64,000 bases of DNA from Pseudoalteromonas shioyasakiensis (GCF_001550135.1 NZ_LRUE01000015.1:248001-312000), one strand, 5' to 3'; numbered from the stretch's first letter, positions 1 through 10,486 are shown. The notes: generated from the letters alone by a model not told the origin. Numbers and translations are program-made.

Positions 1-667
1 CATCAAAGCCCTGCGGACCTAATTCACGGCGAATTTTATCTTCAAGTTTTGGGTCTTTGTAGTCAAACACCACATCAGCACCTAATTGCTTAAGTAACTT
101 ATGATTGTGTTTGCTAGCAGTGGTAAATACGGTTGCGCCACGTTGCTTAGCAAATTGAATAGCGAATTGGCCAACGCCGCCTGCACCTGCATCAATAAAC
201 AGTGAATCCCCTTCGCTTAGCTGCAACTTATCAAGGGCAATTAATGCCGTCATACCTGAACAAGGTAAAGTTGCAGCATCTGCCGGTGATACGTTATCTG
301 GCACAACCGATACCGCATAGTTTGGTACCGTTGTGTATTCAGATAACACACCTTGGTCACCAAGGCTGGCGTGCCATACAACACGTGCACCCACACCAGG
401 GAATACACCTTTATTTGCTTGAACAACCACGCCAACAGCATCATGGCCTAATACATGCGGGTAATGCCATTTACAAAAACCTTGTTTTGCAAAGTTGGCA
501 TCACCATGATTTAAGCCCACATATTCAACTTTTATCAAGAGCTCGTTGCCTTCAGGGCTCGGTACTGGCACAGAAAGCTCAGATAACGCAATCGCGTCAT
601 TTGGCTCAAGCAGTGCGAGCGCGCGCATTGTTGACGGAAGTTCTGTAGTTTGTTGAATATGTGACAT
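1..667 (-). CDS. MDR-family zinc-type alcohol dehydrogenase / quinone reductase (partial)
   Basis: The first 222 residues of a medium-chain dehydrogenase/reductase; the C-terminus lies beyond the window start. The N-terminal GroES-like fold is followed by a Rossmann nucleotide-binding motif GAGGVG at residues 161-166. The motif GHDAVG at 74-79 stands where zinc-type members have GHE. Such enzymes reduce quinones, enones or aldehydes with NADPH. The ATG at 665-667 is the first start in a frame that stays open to the edge. It is 13 bp from the stop of the outer-membrane factor and on the same strand. Substrate cannot be told. Confidence 0.85.
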   Translation of the reverse strand, partial: MSHIQQTTELPSTMRALALLEPNDAIALSELSVPVPSPEGNELLIKVEYVGLNHGDANFAKQGFCKWHYPHVLGHDAVGVVVQANKGVFPGVGARVVWHASLGDQGVLSEYTTVPNYAVSVVPDNVSPADAATLPCSGMTALIALDKLQLSEGDSLFIDAGAGGVGQFAIQFAKQRGATVFTTASKHNHKLLKQLGADVVFDYKDPKLEDKIRRELGPQGFD

Positions 668-680
668 TGAATACTCTGGG

Positions 681-2090
681 TTAAAGGTTGTTTAGTTCAA
701 AGCTCCAGCGACCATTAAACGCTTGATAAGCACTTACTTTGGCCTGTAACGAAGCAATTGTTGAATCAACAGCGTTCTCTTGCGCTATTAAAACATCCTG
801 TCTCGCATCTAACAACTCTAAGTAAGGAATTTGTCCTTCTTGATACATTGCTTGAGCTTGACCAAATGCTTTATTCGCATAATTAAAACGCTGATCAGCA
901 TAACTTAACTGTTGCTGCTGTTTGACTAGTCTTTGTAAAGTAAGTTCACTATCGCTAATGGCTTTTAATACTTTACTTTGATAGTCACTGTAAGCGGCTT
1001 CACTTAAAAACTGCTGTGCATCACGCTGCGCTAATAATGCAGGATAGCTGAGTAATGACCATTCAACTTTTGGCGTTACTTGCCATTGTTGCACGGTATC
1101 TTCTAAGCCATTACTGGTTAAGCTCACCACACCTGCAAACCCTGCCAGACTAATATCTGGCAGTAGTGCTTTTGAGGCGGCAACACTTAGCGAATAAGCC
1201 TGACTAAACTGATACAAAGCACTGGTAATATCTGGTCTGAGAGCCATTGCTTCACTGGCTTTAGTAAACGAAACGCTAAATTCGTGGCTGAGTAACTCAG
1301 GCTCTTCTATCAAAGTTATGTCGCTTGCAAGTCGACCAGTTAGTACCGCAAGGGTTGCGAGGTCACGATATTGCAAGTAACTAAGCTCAGGAATAAGCGC
1401 TTGTTGCTGCTTTAACTGCGCAAGGGTACGGTTAAGATCAAGCTCATTCGCAACCCCCTCTTCTACTCGCGCTTTGAGCACATCTATACTTTGCTCGAGC
1501 GCCTCGATTTGCATCTCAATGATAGCTTGCTTTTGCACATTACCTTGATAGCTTACATAGCCTTGCACTACAGCTGAAACCACTTCAACCTGTAATGCTC
1601 TTAGCTGCTCTGCTTGGTTTAGTGCACCTGCATTAGCTGCATCCACCAGCGCTGTAATACGGCCAAACAAATCAAGCTGCCAATTAACATTAACCCCTGC
1701 GTTTGATTGGCGCGTAATTGCGCCATCTAAGCTGCTGCGCTCTGCGCCTACGCTTAGGCTGCCCTGCGGATAATAATCCGCGCGGGCTGCACCTAAACGG
1801 GCAATGGCTGCATCAAGCTGAAGTTGACTGGTTTTTAGGTCGTGATTCATTGCTAATGCATCAGTTACTAAATTGTTTAACTGCGGCGAATCTAAACGGC
1901 GCCACCAATTATTTTCGCTCGCACCTTCGTTTTGTTCACCAATTTGTGTATCGCTAACAAATTGTGTCAGGCTCACTTGCTGCTCTTGCATATCGACGCT
2001 TTGTGCGCAGCCTGCCAGTGCTCCGGCTAACAGCATTGCACTAACTAGTTTGCCGTGTTTAAAGATTGCATGAAGAGGCTTATGCATCAT
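681..2090 (-). CDS. RND efflux outer-membrane factor lipoprotein (TolC/OprM family)
   Basis: Outer-membrane channel of a tripartite pump. It is a 469-residue protein with a lipoprotein signal (LAGC, lipidated Cys28) and two repeats of long Gln/Ala-rich helices typical of the NodT/OprM fold. It overlaps the end of the RND pump gene by 11 bp, so the two are translationally coupled in an operon ordered adaptor, pump, channel. Length and lipobox fit OprN/OprM rather than TolC itself. Confidence 0.93.
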   Translation of the reverse strand: MMHKPLHAIFKHGKLVSAMLLAGALAGCAQSVDMQEQQVSLTQFVSDTQIGEQNEGASENNWWRRLDSPQLNNLVTDALAMNHDLKTSQLQLDAAIARLGAARADYYPQGSLSVGAERSSLDGAITRQSNAGVNVNWQLDLFGRITALVDAANAGALNQAEQLRALQVEVVSAVVQGYVSYQGNVQKQAIIEMQIEALEQSIDVLKARVEEGVANELDLNRTLAQLKQQQALIPELSYLQYRDLATLAVLTGRLASDITLIEEPELLSHEFSVSFTKASEAMALRPDITSALYQFSQAYSLSVAASKALLPDISLAGFAGVVSLTSNGLEDTVQQWQVTPKVEWSLLSYPALLAQRDAQQFLSEAAYSDYQSKVLKAISDSELTLQRLVKQQQQLSYADQRFNYANKAFGQAQAMYQEGQIPYLELLDARQDVLIAQENAVDSTIASLQAKVSAYQAFNGRWSFELNNL

Positions 2091-5000
2091 GTTGCTCCTT
2101 CTGCGATTTTTTAGTTACTAACATATAAAACACCGGGGTGAACAATAAGCCAAACACGGTTACACCAATCATGCCTGAGAATACCGCGTTACCCATGGCA
2201 TGACGCATCTCTGCACCTGCACCAGTTGCTAAAACAAGGGGGACAACACCTGCTGTAAAGGCAATTGACGTCATTAAAATTGGGCGAAGTCTTAAGCGAC
2301 ACGCTTTAATAATGGCTTCAAGGTGAGACAGCCCCGTTTTATGCTGATCTCGTGCAAATTCAACCATCAAGATGGCGTTTTTGCTTGCCAGTGCAACCAG
2401 TACGATGAGTGCAATTTGCGTGAAGATGTTGTTGTCATCACCAACAAGCCACACACCTAACAAGGCCGAGAAAATCGTCATAGGCACAATCAAAATAATA
2501 GCCAGTGGTAATCTTAAGCTCTCGTATTGGGCAGCAAGTACCATGAACACAAGTAATACAACCAGTGGGAAAACATACACCATGGTATTACCTGCTAATA
2601 TTTGCTGATACGTTACTTCTGTCCATTCAAACTCGATACCATTTGGTAATGTATCGGCAAGGATTACTTCAATCGCATGCTGTGCTTGGTCTGAGCTATA
2701 ACCTGGCGCAGGGCTACCATTTAGTTCAGCTGTTGGATAACCGTTATAGTGCATTACACGATCTGGGCCTGTTGTTGGCGTTACCGTTAATACAGAGCCT
2801 AATGGCACCATCTCACCCATACGGTTACGTACCTTAAGATTCAAGATTTGATCTGGATCTTGACGGTAATCGGCATCAGCTTGTGCATTAACCTGATAAG
2901 TACGACCAAACAAGTTAAAGTCATTGACGTACACAGAACCTAAGTACACTTGTAAGGCATTAAATACTTCATCAAGTGGAATACCTTGAATAAGCGCTTG
3001 CTCACGATCGATGTCGATATCCATTTGTGGTACTTGAATTCTAAAGGTTGAGTATAGGCCCATTAACGCAGGGTCTTGTTGTGCTTTAGCAATGGTTGCT
3101 TGTAAGCTATTAAAGAGTTCCTCAAAGCCTTTGTTAGCACGGTCTTCAATTTGTAGTTTAAAGCCACCTGTTGTCCCTAAACCTTGAATTGGCGGTGGCG
3201 GGAATACCGCAACAAACGCTTCATCAATAGTCGCAAACCTTTGATTTAACTGAGCCGCAATTGCCATTGCTGACATACTCGGATCTTGGCGCTCTTCAAA
3301 AGGTGCAAGTGGAGTAAACATAATGCCGCTGTTAGGGCTATTTGTGAAACCATTCACCGATAAACCAGGAAACGATACTGTGTTTGCAACACCCGGTACT
3401 TGTAATGCAATTTTTTCCATTTCTTGCACGACTTCTTGAGTTCTATCTAAGCTTGCCGCATCTGGTAACTGTGCAACAGCAACTAAATATTGCTTATCTT
3501 GCTGTGGGATAAAACCGCCTGGTACAGCATCGAACAATTTAACTGTGCCACCAACAAGCGCAACATAAGCAACTAATACAATCACACTCATACGAATTAG
3601 CTTTTGAACCAGCTTTTCGTAGCCATTGGCGCCTTTATAAAATAAGCGGTTAAAAGGTTTAAATAGCCAATTACCGAATATGCGATTTAATAACTTAGTT
3701 AAACGGTCTGGTTTTGCATCATGACCTTTTAGTAACAACGCCGATAACGCAGGCGATAGTGTTAACGAGTTAAATGCTGAGATAACCGTCGAAATTGTAA
3801 TAGTTAATGCAAATTGCTTATAAAATTGACCAGATAACCCCGTAATAAACGCTGTTGGAATAAATACCGCACACAATACAAGTGCAATGGCAATAATTGG
3901 TCCTGTTACTTCGGTCATCGCGACACGGGTTGCTTCAAGTGGCGATAAGCCCTGCTCGATATTACGCTCAACGTTTTCAACCACAACAATGGCATCATCA
4001 ACAACAATACCAATGGCAAGAACCAAGCCGAATAGCGATAAGGTATTAATCGACACACCCAACCATTGCATAACCGCAAACGTACCAATCAAAGATACAG
4101 GTACCGCAATAAGCGGGATAACCGATGCACGCCAAGTTTGTAAGAACACCACTACAACAATAACCACTAACGCAATTGCCTCTAGTAGCGTTTTAATAAC
4201 AGCATCAATTGAGCCGCGTACGAATACAGTTGGGTCATAAACAATGTCGTATTCAACACCTGCCGGAAAGTCTTTTGATAAACCTTTCATGGTTTCACGC
4301 ACTTGATCAGAAAGCTCTATCGCATTTGACCCCGGGCGCTGGAATACCGGCATTGCAAGGGCTGGTTGACCATCTAACATCGCTCTTAGTGCATAAGTGT
4401 CTTGGCCTAATTCAAGGCGTGCAACATCACTTAAACGTGTAAGCTGACCTTGCTCACCTACTTTGATGATCACATTTTCAAATTCTTCTTTTGAGCTTAA
4501 GCGCCCTTTTACATTCATCAGAATTTGAAATTGATTACTTTTCGAAGTTGGTTGTGCACCTAAACTACCCGCAGCTACTTGTTGGTTCTGCGCGCGTAAT
4601 GCATTTACTACGTCCATGGCTGTTAAGTCACGAGCAGAGAGTGCATCAGGGTTAAGCCAAACACGCATTGAGTATTGACCACCACCAAACATACGAACAT
4701 CACCCACACCAGGAAGACGTGCAATTTGGTCTTTGATATACAAATCGGCATAGTTGGCTAAGTAAGTTGTATCATGCGTTTTTTCTGGTGAGTATAAATG
4801 CACCACCATGGTTAAATCTGGTGATGATTTTTCAGCGACAACACCTAAACGCTGAACTTCTTGCGGTAAGCGTGGTAGCGCACTGTTAACACGGTTTTGT
4901 ACTTGTACTTGCGCACGATCTAAATCAGTCCCTAATGCAAAGGTAACTGTTAACGTCATACGGCCATCACTGGTTGCTTGCGAAAACATATACAACATGT

Positions 5001-5226
5001 TTTCAGTACCATTGATTTCTTGCTCAAGCGGCGTCGCCACTGTTTCAGCAATTACCGTTGGGTTTGCACCCGGGTAACTTGCCGTCACAACAACAGTTGG
5101 AGGCACTACCTCTGGGTACTCACTCACTGGCAATTGAAATAACGAGATTGCCCCTGCGATGAGAAAGATAAGCGACAGCATCGCTGCAAAGATGGGTCGC
5201 TGGATAAAAAAGTGTGAAAATTTCAT
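2080..5226 (-). CDS. RND (HAE-1) multidrug efflux pump, MexF-like
   Basis: Inner-membrane proton antiporter of 1,048 residues that exports hydrophobic and amphiphilic drugs. The N-terminus (FFIQRPIFAAMLSL), the VVPPTVVV segment and the TM4 proton-relay pair Asp410-Asp411 in VVDDAIVVVEN are diagnostic for HAE-1 pumps. By eye the sequence is closer to MexF than to AcrB/MexB. It lies 6 bp after the adaptor and overlaps the channel gene. A LysR gene is divergent upstream of the operon, as MexT is for MexEF-OprN, although this LysR looks like the CrgA group. Confidence 0.95.
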   Translation of the reverse strand: MKFSHFFIQRPIFAAMLSLIFLIAGAISLFQLPVSEYPEVVPPTVVVTASYPGANPTVIAETVATPLEQEINGTENMLYMFSQATSDGRMTLTVTFALGTDLDRAQVQVQNRVNSALPRLPQEVQRLGVVAEKSSPDLTMVVHLYSPEKTHDTTYLANYADLYIKDQIARLPGVGDVRMFGGGQYSMRVWLNPDALSARDLTAMDVVNALRAQNQQVAAGSLGAQPTSKSNQFQILMNVKGRLSSKEEFENVIIKVGEQGQLTRLSDVARLELGQDTYALRAMLDGQPALAMPVFQRPGSNAIELSDQVRETMKGLSKDFPAGVEYDIVYDPTVFVRGSIDAVIKTLLEAIALVVIVVVVFLQTWRASVIPLIAVPVSLIGTFAVMQWLGVSINTLSLFGLVLAIGIVVDDAIVVVENVERNIEQGLSPLEATRVAMTEVTGPIIAIALVLCAVFIPTAFITGLSGQFYKQFALTITISTVISAFNSLTLSPALSALLLKGHDAKPDRLTKLLNRIFGNWLFKPFNRLFYKGANGYEKLVQKLIRMSVIVLVAYVALVGGTVKLFDAVPGGFIPQQDKQYLVAVAQLPDAASLDRTQEVVQEMEKIALQVPGVANTVSFPGLSVNGFTNSPNSGIMFTPLAPFEERQDPSMSAMAIAAQLNQRFATIDEAFVAVFPPPPIQGLGTTGGFKLQIEDRANKGFEELFNSLQATIAKAQQDPALMGLYSTFRIQVPQMDIDIDREQALIQGIPLDEVFNALQVYLGSVYVNDFNLFGRTYQVNAQADADYRQDPDQILNLKVRNRMGEMVPLGSVLTVTPTTGPDRVMHYNGYPTAELNGSPAPGYSSDQAQHAIEVILADTLPNGIEFEWTEVTYQQILAGNTMVYVFPLVVLLVFMVLAAQYESLRLPLAIILIVPMTIFSALLGVWLVGDDNNIFTQIALIVLVALASKNAILMVEFARDQHKTGLSHLEAIIKACRLRLRPILMTSIAFTAGVVPLVLATGAGAEMRHAMGNAVFSGMIGVTVFGLLFTPVFYMLVTKKSQKEQHDA

Positions 5227-5232
5227 TTTGAC

Positions 5233-6402
5233 CTACTGTTTAGCAACCAAATCTGAGTGATTATTTGAAAGAGTGAATGCAATTCCATCGCTATTAATAG
5301 TGACTGTGTTTGGTGAAATAGGCATACCAGGACCAACACGCGCCGGGCCATTCACAGCAATCACATCATTTTCGTTTAGACCCGATGTAATCGCTCGTAA
5401 GCTGCCGTAACGCTCACCCACAGTCACTAATTTATATTCAAGAACATTGCCTTCACCTACGGTAAGTACAAAGCGATTCTTTAAATCAGTCCCAATTGCA
5501 CGTTCTGGCACGATGACTTTTTCGCTCACTTTATTGGCAGCAAGTTTGATACGAGCAAATGAACCCGCACGTAATTGTTGTTCATCGTTTTCAAACACTG
5601 CACGTACACGAAGAGTGCCGGTAGTTTCGTTGATTTGGTTATCAATGAAGTTGATTTTGCCATTGTAGTTAAAGCTGGTTTGACCCACTTTTTGCATCAC
5701 AACCGCTTGTTCACTTTGCGCTGTCACATCAGCAAATGACCGATTCCACGTACGCTCATCAATATCAAAATAAGCATACATTTGCTGGTTTGAAACAATG
5801 CTTGTTAATACGCTTTGACCTGCAAGAACATTGTTACCTTTGGTGATATTCGCACGAGATACAACGCCATCAATTGGCGAACGCACTTGCGTAAATGCTA
5901 AATCAAGCTCAGCGGCAGTAAGCTCAGCTTGTAGTGCTAGCAATTGTGCTTCGCGTTGTCTTAGAGTTGATTTACGAGACTCAGCTTGCTCCGTTGAAAT
6001 CGCTTTTCGCTCTGTTAAGCGATCTGCGCGTTTTGCTTCACTTTTAGCTTGCTCAAGTGCCGCCTTTGCGCTCTCGATTTGCGCTTTTAAGCTATCTACT
6101 ACGGCAGCAAATGGGCGAGCATCAAGGGTGAAAAGCAAATCGCCTTCTTTTACGCTGTCACCTTCTTTAAAGTTAATTTTATCGATAACACCCGAAACAC
6201 GCGGCATAAGCGCAACTTCTTGTGGCGCCTCTAAACGCGTTGTATAGGTGTGCCAATTTTGTACCGGCTTAACAAGCACTTGTGCTACATCGATTGGTTG
6301 TAATTGCTGTTGCTGCGCTGCTTGATTGGCTTCTGTGCCACATCCTGCAAGCGTTAAGCTCGCAATGGTCACTGCCACTGCAAGAATAGATTTGTTCATC
6401 AC
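5233..6402 (-). CDS. RND efflux periplasmic adaptor (membrane-fusion) lipoprotein
   Basis: Periplasmic adaptor linking pump and channel. It is 389 residues long, with a lipobox LAGC (Cys21), a biotinyl-lipoyl-like half-motif near residues 60-90, a coiled-coil hairpin rich in Ala/Glu/Lys around 95-165, the second lipoyl half (SPIDGVVSR) and a beta-barrel domain. First gene of the three-gene pump operon, 115 bp from the divergent LysR start, so it is the likely promoter-proximal gene under that regulator. Confidence 0.94.
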   Translation of the reverse strand: MMNKSILAVAVTIASLTLAGCGTEANQAAQQQQLQPIDVAQVLVKPVQNWHTYTTRLEAPQEVALMPRVSGVIDKINFKEGDSVKEGDLLFTLDARPFAAVVDSLKAQIESAKAALEQAKSEAKRADRLTERKAISTEQAESRKSTLRQREAQLLALQAELTAAELDLAFTQVRSPIDGVVSRANITKGNNVLAGQSVLTSIVSNQQMYAYFDIDERTWNRSFADVTAQSEQAVVMQKVGQTSFNYNGKINFIDNQINETTGTLRVRAVFENDEQQLRAGSFARIKLAANKVSEKVIVPERAIGTDLKNRFVLTVGEGNVLEYKLVTVGERYGSLRAITSGLNENDVIAVNGPARVGPGMPISPNTVTINSDGIAFTLSNNHSDLVAKQ

Positions 6403-6481
6403 GACTCTCCTGTTAATAGATTGGAGACAATATTACGGAACTAATTAGCGGATAAAAATGATAGATTTTTAAATTCATTAA

Positions 6482-6494
6482 TGCCAGAATGGCA
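6482..6494. promoter_or_regulatory. Candidate LysR operator in the divergent pump/regulator region
   Basis: A short inverted repeat, TGCCA-gaa-TGGCA, 23 bp upstream of the LysR ATG and 80 bp from the adaptor start. LysR regulators commonly bind dyads with T and A at the ends in such divergent gaps. No experiment or alignment supports it here. Confidence 0.35.
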
Positions 6495-6517
6495 CCAATA
6501 AAGTTTAAGGAACTGCT

Positions 6518-7462
6518 ATGGATACCACCAGCCGCTTATTAATGTTGCTTGAAGTGATTGAACGAGGCTCATTTGCCAAAGCCGCAGAGTCTAGAAATAT
6601 AGACCGCTCTGTCATTTCAAAACAAATTAGCCGTCTTGAAGATGAATTAGGGGTGCGTTTACTTAATCGAACCACGCGCTCTTTTTCGTTGACTGCCGCT
6701 GGCGCTGAAATGGTAAAAAAAGCAGCTGAACTCAGAGATTTGTTATCAGATACCGTAAGACTTGCAGAGAATTACCACCAAGAACCCCGTGGTACGTTAA
6801 AAATTACCTCATCAAGTATTATCGGTAAGCGTTATATTCAGCCTGTAATTAATGACTTTCAAAAACGTTTTCCGCAAGTTGAAGTAGAGCTTCGTTTAGA
6901 CGACAGACTGATTGATTTAGTATCAGAGGGCTATGATTTGGCTTTTCGTGTTGGCGAACCAAAAGACTCGTCATTCATTGCTCGTAAAATCGCCCGCAAC
7001 CGTATGTTACTTTTAGCCTCACCTGAGTTCATCGAAACATACGGTATGCCTAAACATGTTGAAGACTTAAAAGAATTACCTGCTGCTAGCTATTCAAGCC
7101 CAAGTAAACGCATTGGAGGTATTCGTTATCGTAATGCCGATGGCGATATTATTGAACAAAATATCAAAAGCGTCTTTCGTGCGAACGATGCCGAAGTACT
7201 TTTGATGAAGGCTATCTCAGGCAATGCTTATGTGCTAGCACCGGCTTTTATTCTTGATGATGAAGTTAAGCGTGGCGATCTCGTGCCTATTTTAACCGAT
7301 ATGGAATTACTCGATTACAGTGCGGTGTATGCAGTTTACCCACACAGAGACTTACCAGTAAGAACACGTTTATTCTTTGATGCTATGCGTGAATACATAG
7401 GCAAAGATATTCCGGTATGGGAAGCAAACATTCCTGACTTTGACACTATGTACAAAGGCTAA
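6518..7462 (+). CDS. LysR-family transcriptional regulator
   Basis: 314 residues: winged helix-turn-helix at 1-60 (SFAKAAESRNIDRSVISKQISRLEDEL split over the two helices) followed by a periplasmic-binding-like effector domain from about 90. The residues SEGYDLAFRVGE are typical of the CrgA/DsdC-like branch. Divergent from the RND operon, which it probably controls. It ends 21 bp before the stop of the convergent GGDEF gene, and no strong terminator is visible between them. Confidence 0.92.
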   Translation: MDTTSRLLMLLEVIERGSFAKAAESRNIDRSVISKQISRLEDELGVRLLNRTTRSFSLTAAGAEMVKKAAELRDLLSDTVRLAENYHQEPRGTLKITSSSIIGKRYIQPVINDFQKRFPQVEVELRLDDRLIDLVSEGYDLAFRVGEPKDSSFIARKIARNRMLLLASPEFIETYGMPKHVEDLKELPAASYSSPSKRIGGIRYRNADGDIIEQNIKSVFRANDAEVLLMKAISGNAYVLAPAFILDDEVKRGDLVPILTDMELLDYSAVYAVYPHRDLPVRTRLFFDAMREYIGKDIPVWEANIPDFDTMYKG

Positions 7463-7483
7463 CTTGCTAAGCTTGAATAGCCA

Positions 7484-8515
7484 CTAACTCGCTTTATTTT
7501 GATTGCTTAATTCATAAGCCGTTACCACTCTATTTCGGCCTTGCTGTTTTGCTTGGTATAGTGCATCGTCAGCACGCTTAATAAAGTTTTTTAGGGTTTG
7601 ATTTGGCATGTAGCAAGCAACACCAATACTAATAGTCAAATTAATAGCTTGCTCGTCTATGTTGTGGATAGTCGTTGATAACTGCTCGCGCAGCATATCT
7701 GCAAATTCATATGCACTTTGCGGGTCGCTGTCAGGTAAAAAAATAGCAAACTCCTCACCACCAATACGAAAAACATAGCCTCTGTTAATGCGCTGCCTGA
7801 AGAAACTGGTTACTTCAATTAAAATGCGGTCGCCCACATCGTGGCCGTATTGATCATTAATATTCTTAAAGTAATCAAGGTCTAGCATTAAAATAAACAA
7901 ACCATTTTTGTTTTTTAGCTCAACTTCAAAATAATGGGTCATCGCTAAGCGGTTACCTGCCCCGGTTAAAGGATCAAGTAAGGCTAAGTTTTCGAGCCGC
8001 TTACCGTATTGTGCACGACTATTCTCAAAAGTATGAGACACCGCCCATATACTGATGTAGGTAAACGAAAAATTAAGTAAAAAGTTAACACTATTGAGAG
8101 GTTCAAGACTTGGCTTGGTTAATAGAATAACACCTTGTAGCACAGCCACTATCAGCGACAAAACTTTGCCGTATTGTTTACCTAATAACAGATAAAACAA
8201 GACCGGTAGTGAGCAAGTCCAAATAAACAACAAACTTTTAATGTCGCTGAGATACGTGCCTAACGTGATGAGTAGCGATAAGAAAACGCACAATGTGAGT
8301 GATTGCCAAAGATGACCGTTGCGTTTTCGAGTATAAAAAAAGATATAAAAACAAAACGATGCAAAAACGACTTCTAATGCCCCAAGAACAAAAAAGTCAT
8401 TAATAAAAAGATTAAAACCAGCGAATATTCCTGCAAGTACACCAAGACAAAAGCCCATCCATTTAAGAACGTTATTTCGTAATGCTTGAGTGCCTCTTAG
8501 CGCCCCAATATCCAT
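7484..8515 (-). CDS. Membrane-bound diguanylate cyclase (GGDEF)
   Basis: Makes cyclic di-GMP. About five to six hydrophobic segments (residues 20-165) form an uncharacterised membrane sensor, followed by a GGDEF domain with the active motif GGEEF at 252-256 and the metal and substrate residues DLDYFKNIND. The inhibitory I-site RxxD that normally sits five residues before the motif reads RINR, so product inhibition is probably lost. The gene stands alone. Alternative upstream starts run into the serine hydrolase region and look unlikely. Confidence 0.93.
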   Translation of the reverse strand: MDIGALRGTQALRNNVLKWMGFCLGVLAGIFAGFNLFINDFFVLGALEVVFASFCFYIFFYTRKRNGHLWQSLTLCVFLSLLITLGTYLSDIKSLLFIWTCSLPVLFYLLLGKQYGKVLSLIVAVLQGVILLTKPSLEPLNSVNFLLNFSFTYISIWAVSHTFENSRAQYGKRLENLALLDPLTGAGNRLAMTHYFEVELKNKNGLFILMLDLDYFKNINDQYGHDVGDRILIEVTSFFRQRINRGYVFRIGGEEFAIFLPDSDPQSAYEFADMLREQLSTTIHNIDEQAINLTISIGVACYMPNQTLKNFIKRADDALYQAKQQGRNRVVTAYELSNQNKAS

Positions 8516-8632
8516 CAGGTTTCTCGTTATTGTTGTAATTGCCTAATTTTAACGCGAAACAAGTAATATAGGAACAAGTTATTACTAAAAAGTGCATAAA
8601 GATGCACTCTATTACAGTGAATATTAAATCAA

Positions 8633-10486
8633 CTAGCCCCAAAGCTTTAGGGGGAACACTCCCCAAATCACTAAAATGACAGACCATTGCAATGTGCAAA
8701 ACATTGCAAAACCATTCAAGTAATTAATAAGAGGCATTTTTTTATAATTTAATACACGCCATAAACCAAACAACATGGCAAACGGTAAAATTGTCGTTGC
8801 TATAGCTAAAATACTACTCGCGGGTGTTACCTCACCAATACGCAAAAATGACTGAGTCAAGAACAATGGCAGTGGAACCAGCAAAAATGTCGTAGCTAAA
8901 AAAGGAATCAGTACTTTTCTCATTAAGTTAAAACGGCCTAAAACCAAACAAATAGAGCCGTAAATCAGTATCCATATCAAACCGATTAACCCAAATAATA
9001 AACTCAACCACATTGGTACCAGTACCCAAAGACTGGTCTGCTTATATGTTCGAAAACCATCGGTGATTAAGTGTTTACCACCGTCAGAAATATATAGTGC
9101 ATGAGAAGCTACTCGCTTTGTGTTCTCGCGAAATAAATTACCGCCCACAGGGTGCAAGACTTTCTTGTGCCCCTGAAAGGGTTTAAGTACTAAATCCCCC
9201 CCATCCAATGATACAGATGCAAAATGAAGTAATTGGTCAAAATACTCAAAACGTTTCATTCGGGTTGGAGAAAGTGTGTAAAAACCTTGCCATTCATCTA
9301 CTTTTAATTCTGAGCTTAATGGCGTCAATGGTTTATATTTTTTAATATCAAGGTGATTAATCAACATATCATCAAATTGTTTATAATCAGCTGTTTCGAT
9401 ATCAGCATTAAAAGCTATAAAAAATGCTTTTTGCTCATTTGGGAAATAACAAAAGTTAGTCCGATAACCCAAAGTAGAGCCACTATGACATTTACCTACT
9501 ACACCATGCCTATCGCGAGTTGTAACTCCAAACGCGTAACCAATGTCCGTTAATTGATTTAAAGCGGCTTCGGTTTTGAAAGGCTTACCCATACTTTTTA
9601 ACAATGAAGATTCGATAAATACCCGCCCATTTACTTTTCCATCACCCATCAAGAATCTAGCAAACAGTGCCATGTCATTAGCTGTTGTTGTGAATTGTCC
9701 TGCAGGCCTTAAATACATAGGAAGTGTGACTTGGCTGACACCATTTTCGAAATAACCCATTGCAAGCATTGGATCGTGAAAAGCCCCCTCTTGTGATACA
9801 AATTTAAACGTACTCATGTGCATACCCAGAGGCGCTAGTAATTGTTTATCGAGGTATGCTTCGTAGCGCTCATTAACAACCGCTTCAATCACCATACCAA
9901 GTAAAGCATAACCAATGTTAGAGTATGAAAGGCGGCTACCTGGGCGATTTCTTATATGTAATTGATTTGGAGCAATAGTATTTTGTAGGGCTGTATCAGG
10001 CTCTGCTTTTGTCGTCAAAAGTTGCCAAAGTCGAATATCTTCGAGACCAGATGTGTGATCAAGCAAGTGTCTAACCCGAACAGGGTTTGTTGAAGCCCAG
10101 GAATTCTTAAAATCAATATCAGATAAAATTTCATCAACCGGAGTATCGAGAGACAGTTTACCTTCTGTTACAAGGTGTAATACACCAGTGGCAATAAGCG
10201 TTTTAACAATAGAACCACTCTGAACTTTGTTATCAGTCGTCATTTTCGAATCTAAACCTGCGAGCCCTTTCGCCCCTAATTCAATTTCACCTTCTGAAAA
10301 GGTTGACCAGACGACCCCAACTAAGGATTCATTATTCAATGCTTGTTCAATTTGAGTAGACAATTCACTTTGTGACGTTAACTTTTTTCCCAGTGCGGGA
10401 AAGTGAGACACGAAAGAAGATAAAATCAGTACGATATAGAGTATTTTCACAATTTTTTCATTTTTATTTTTATAGATCAGTCCCAA
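8633..10486 (-). CDS. Serine hydrolase (beta-lactamase/class C-like) with C-terminal membrane domain
   Basis: 617 residues. An N-terminal signal or anchor (about 12-30) precedes a penicillin-binding/beta-lactamase fold with the catalytic SxxK (Ser92-Lys95), YxN (188-190) and HSG (334-336, in place of KTG). A lipocalin-like linker near 400-480 leads to about four C-terminal transmembrane helices (490-610). This layout is common among peptidases and esterases of marine Gammaproteobacteria. It could cleave D-amino-acid peptides or esters, and it is not an obvious resistance enzyme. Monocistronic. Confidence 0.88.
   Translation of the reverse strand: MGLIYKNKNEKIVKILYIVLILSSFVSHFPALGKKLTSQSELSTQIEQALNNESLVGVVWSTFSEGEIELGAKGLAGLDSKMTTDNKVQSGSIVKTLIATGVLHLVTEGKLSLDTPVDEILSDIDFKNSWASTNPVRVRHLLDHTSGLEDIRLWQLLTTKAEPDTALQNTIAPNQLHIRNRPGSRLSYSNIGYALLGMVIEAVVNERYEAYLDKQLLAPLGMHMSTFKFVSQEGAFHDPMLAMGYFENGVSQVTLPMYLRPAGQFTTTANDMALFARFLMGDGKVNGRVFIESSLLKSMGKPFKTEAALNQLTDIGYAFGVTTRDRHGVVGKCHSGSTLGYRTNFCYFPNEQKAFFIAFNADIETADYKQFDDMLINHLDIKKYKPLTPLSSELKVDEWQGFYTLSPTRMKRFEYFDQLLHFASVSLDGGDLVLKPFQGHKKVLHPVGGNLFRENTKRVASHALYISDGGKHLITDGFRTYKQTSLWVLVPMWLSLLFGLIGLIWILIYGSICLVLGRFNLMRKVLIPFLATTFLLVPLPLFLTQSFLRIGEVTPASSILAIATTILPFAMLFGLWRVLNYKKMPLINYLNGFAMFCTLQWSVILVIWGVFPLKLWG

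Noticed and set aside
202..648. A 148-codon plus-strand frame at the left edge
   Set aside because: It is the antisense shadow of the MDR dehydrogenase, whose motifs are clear on the minus strand.
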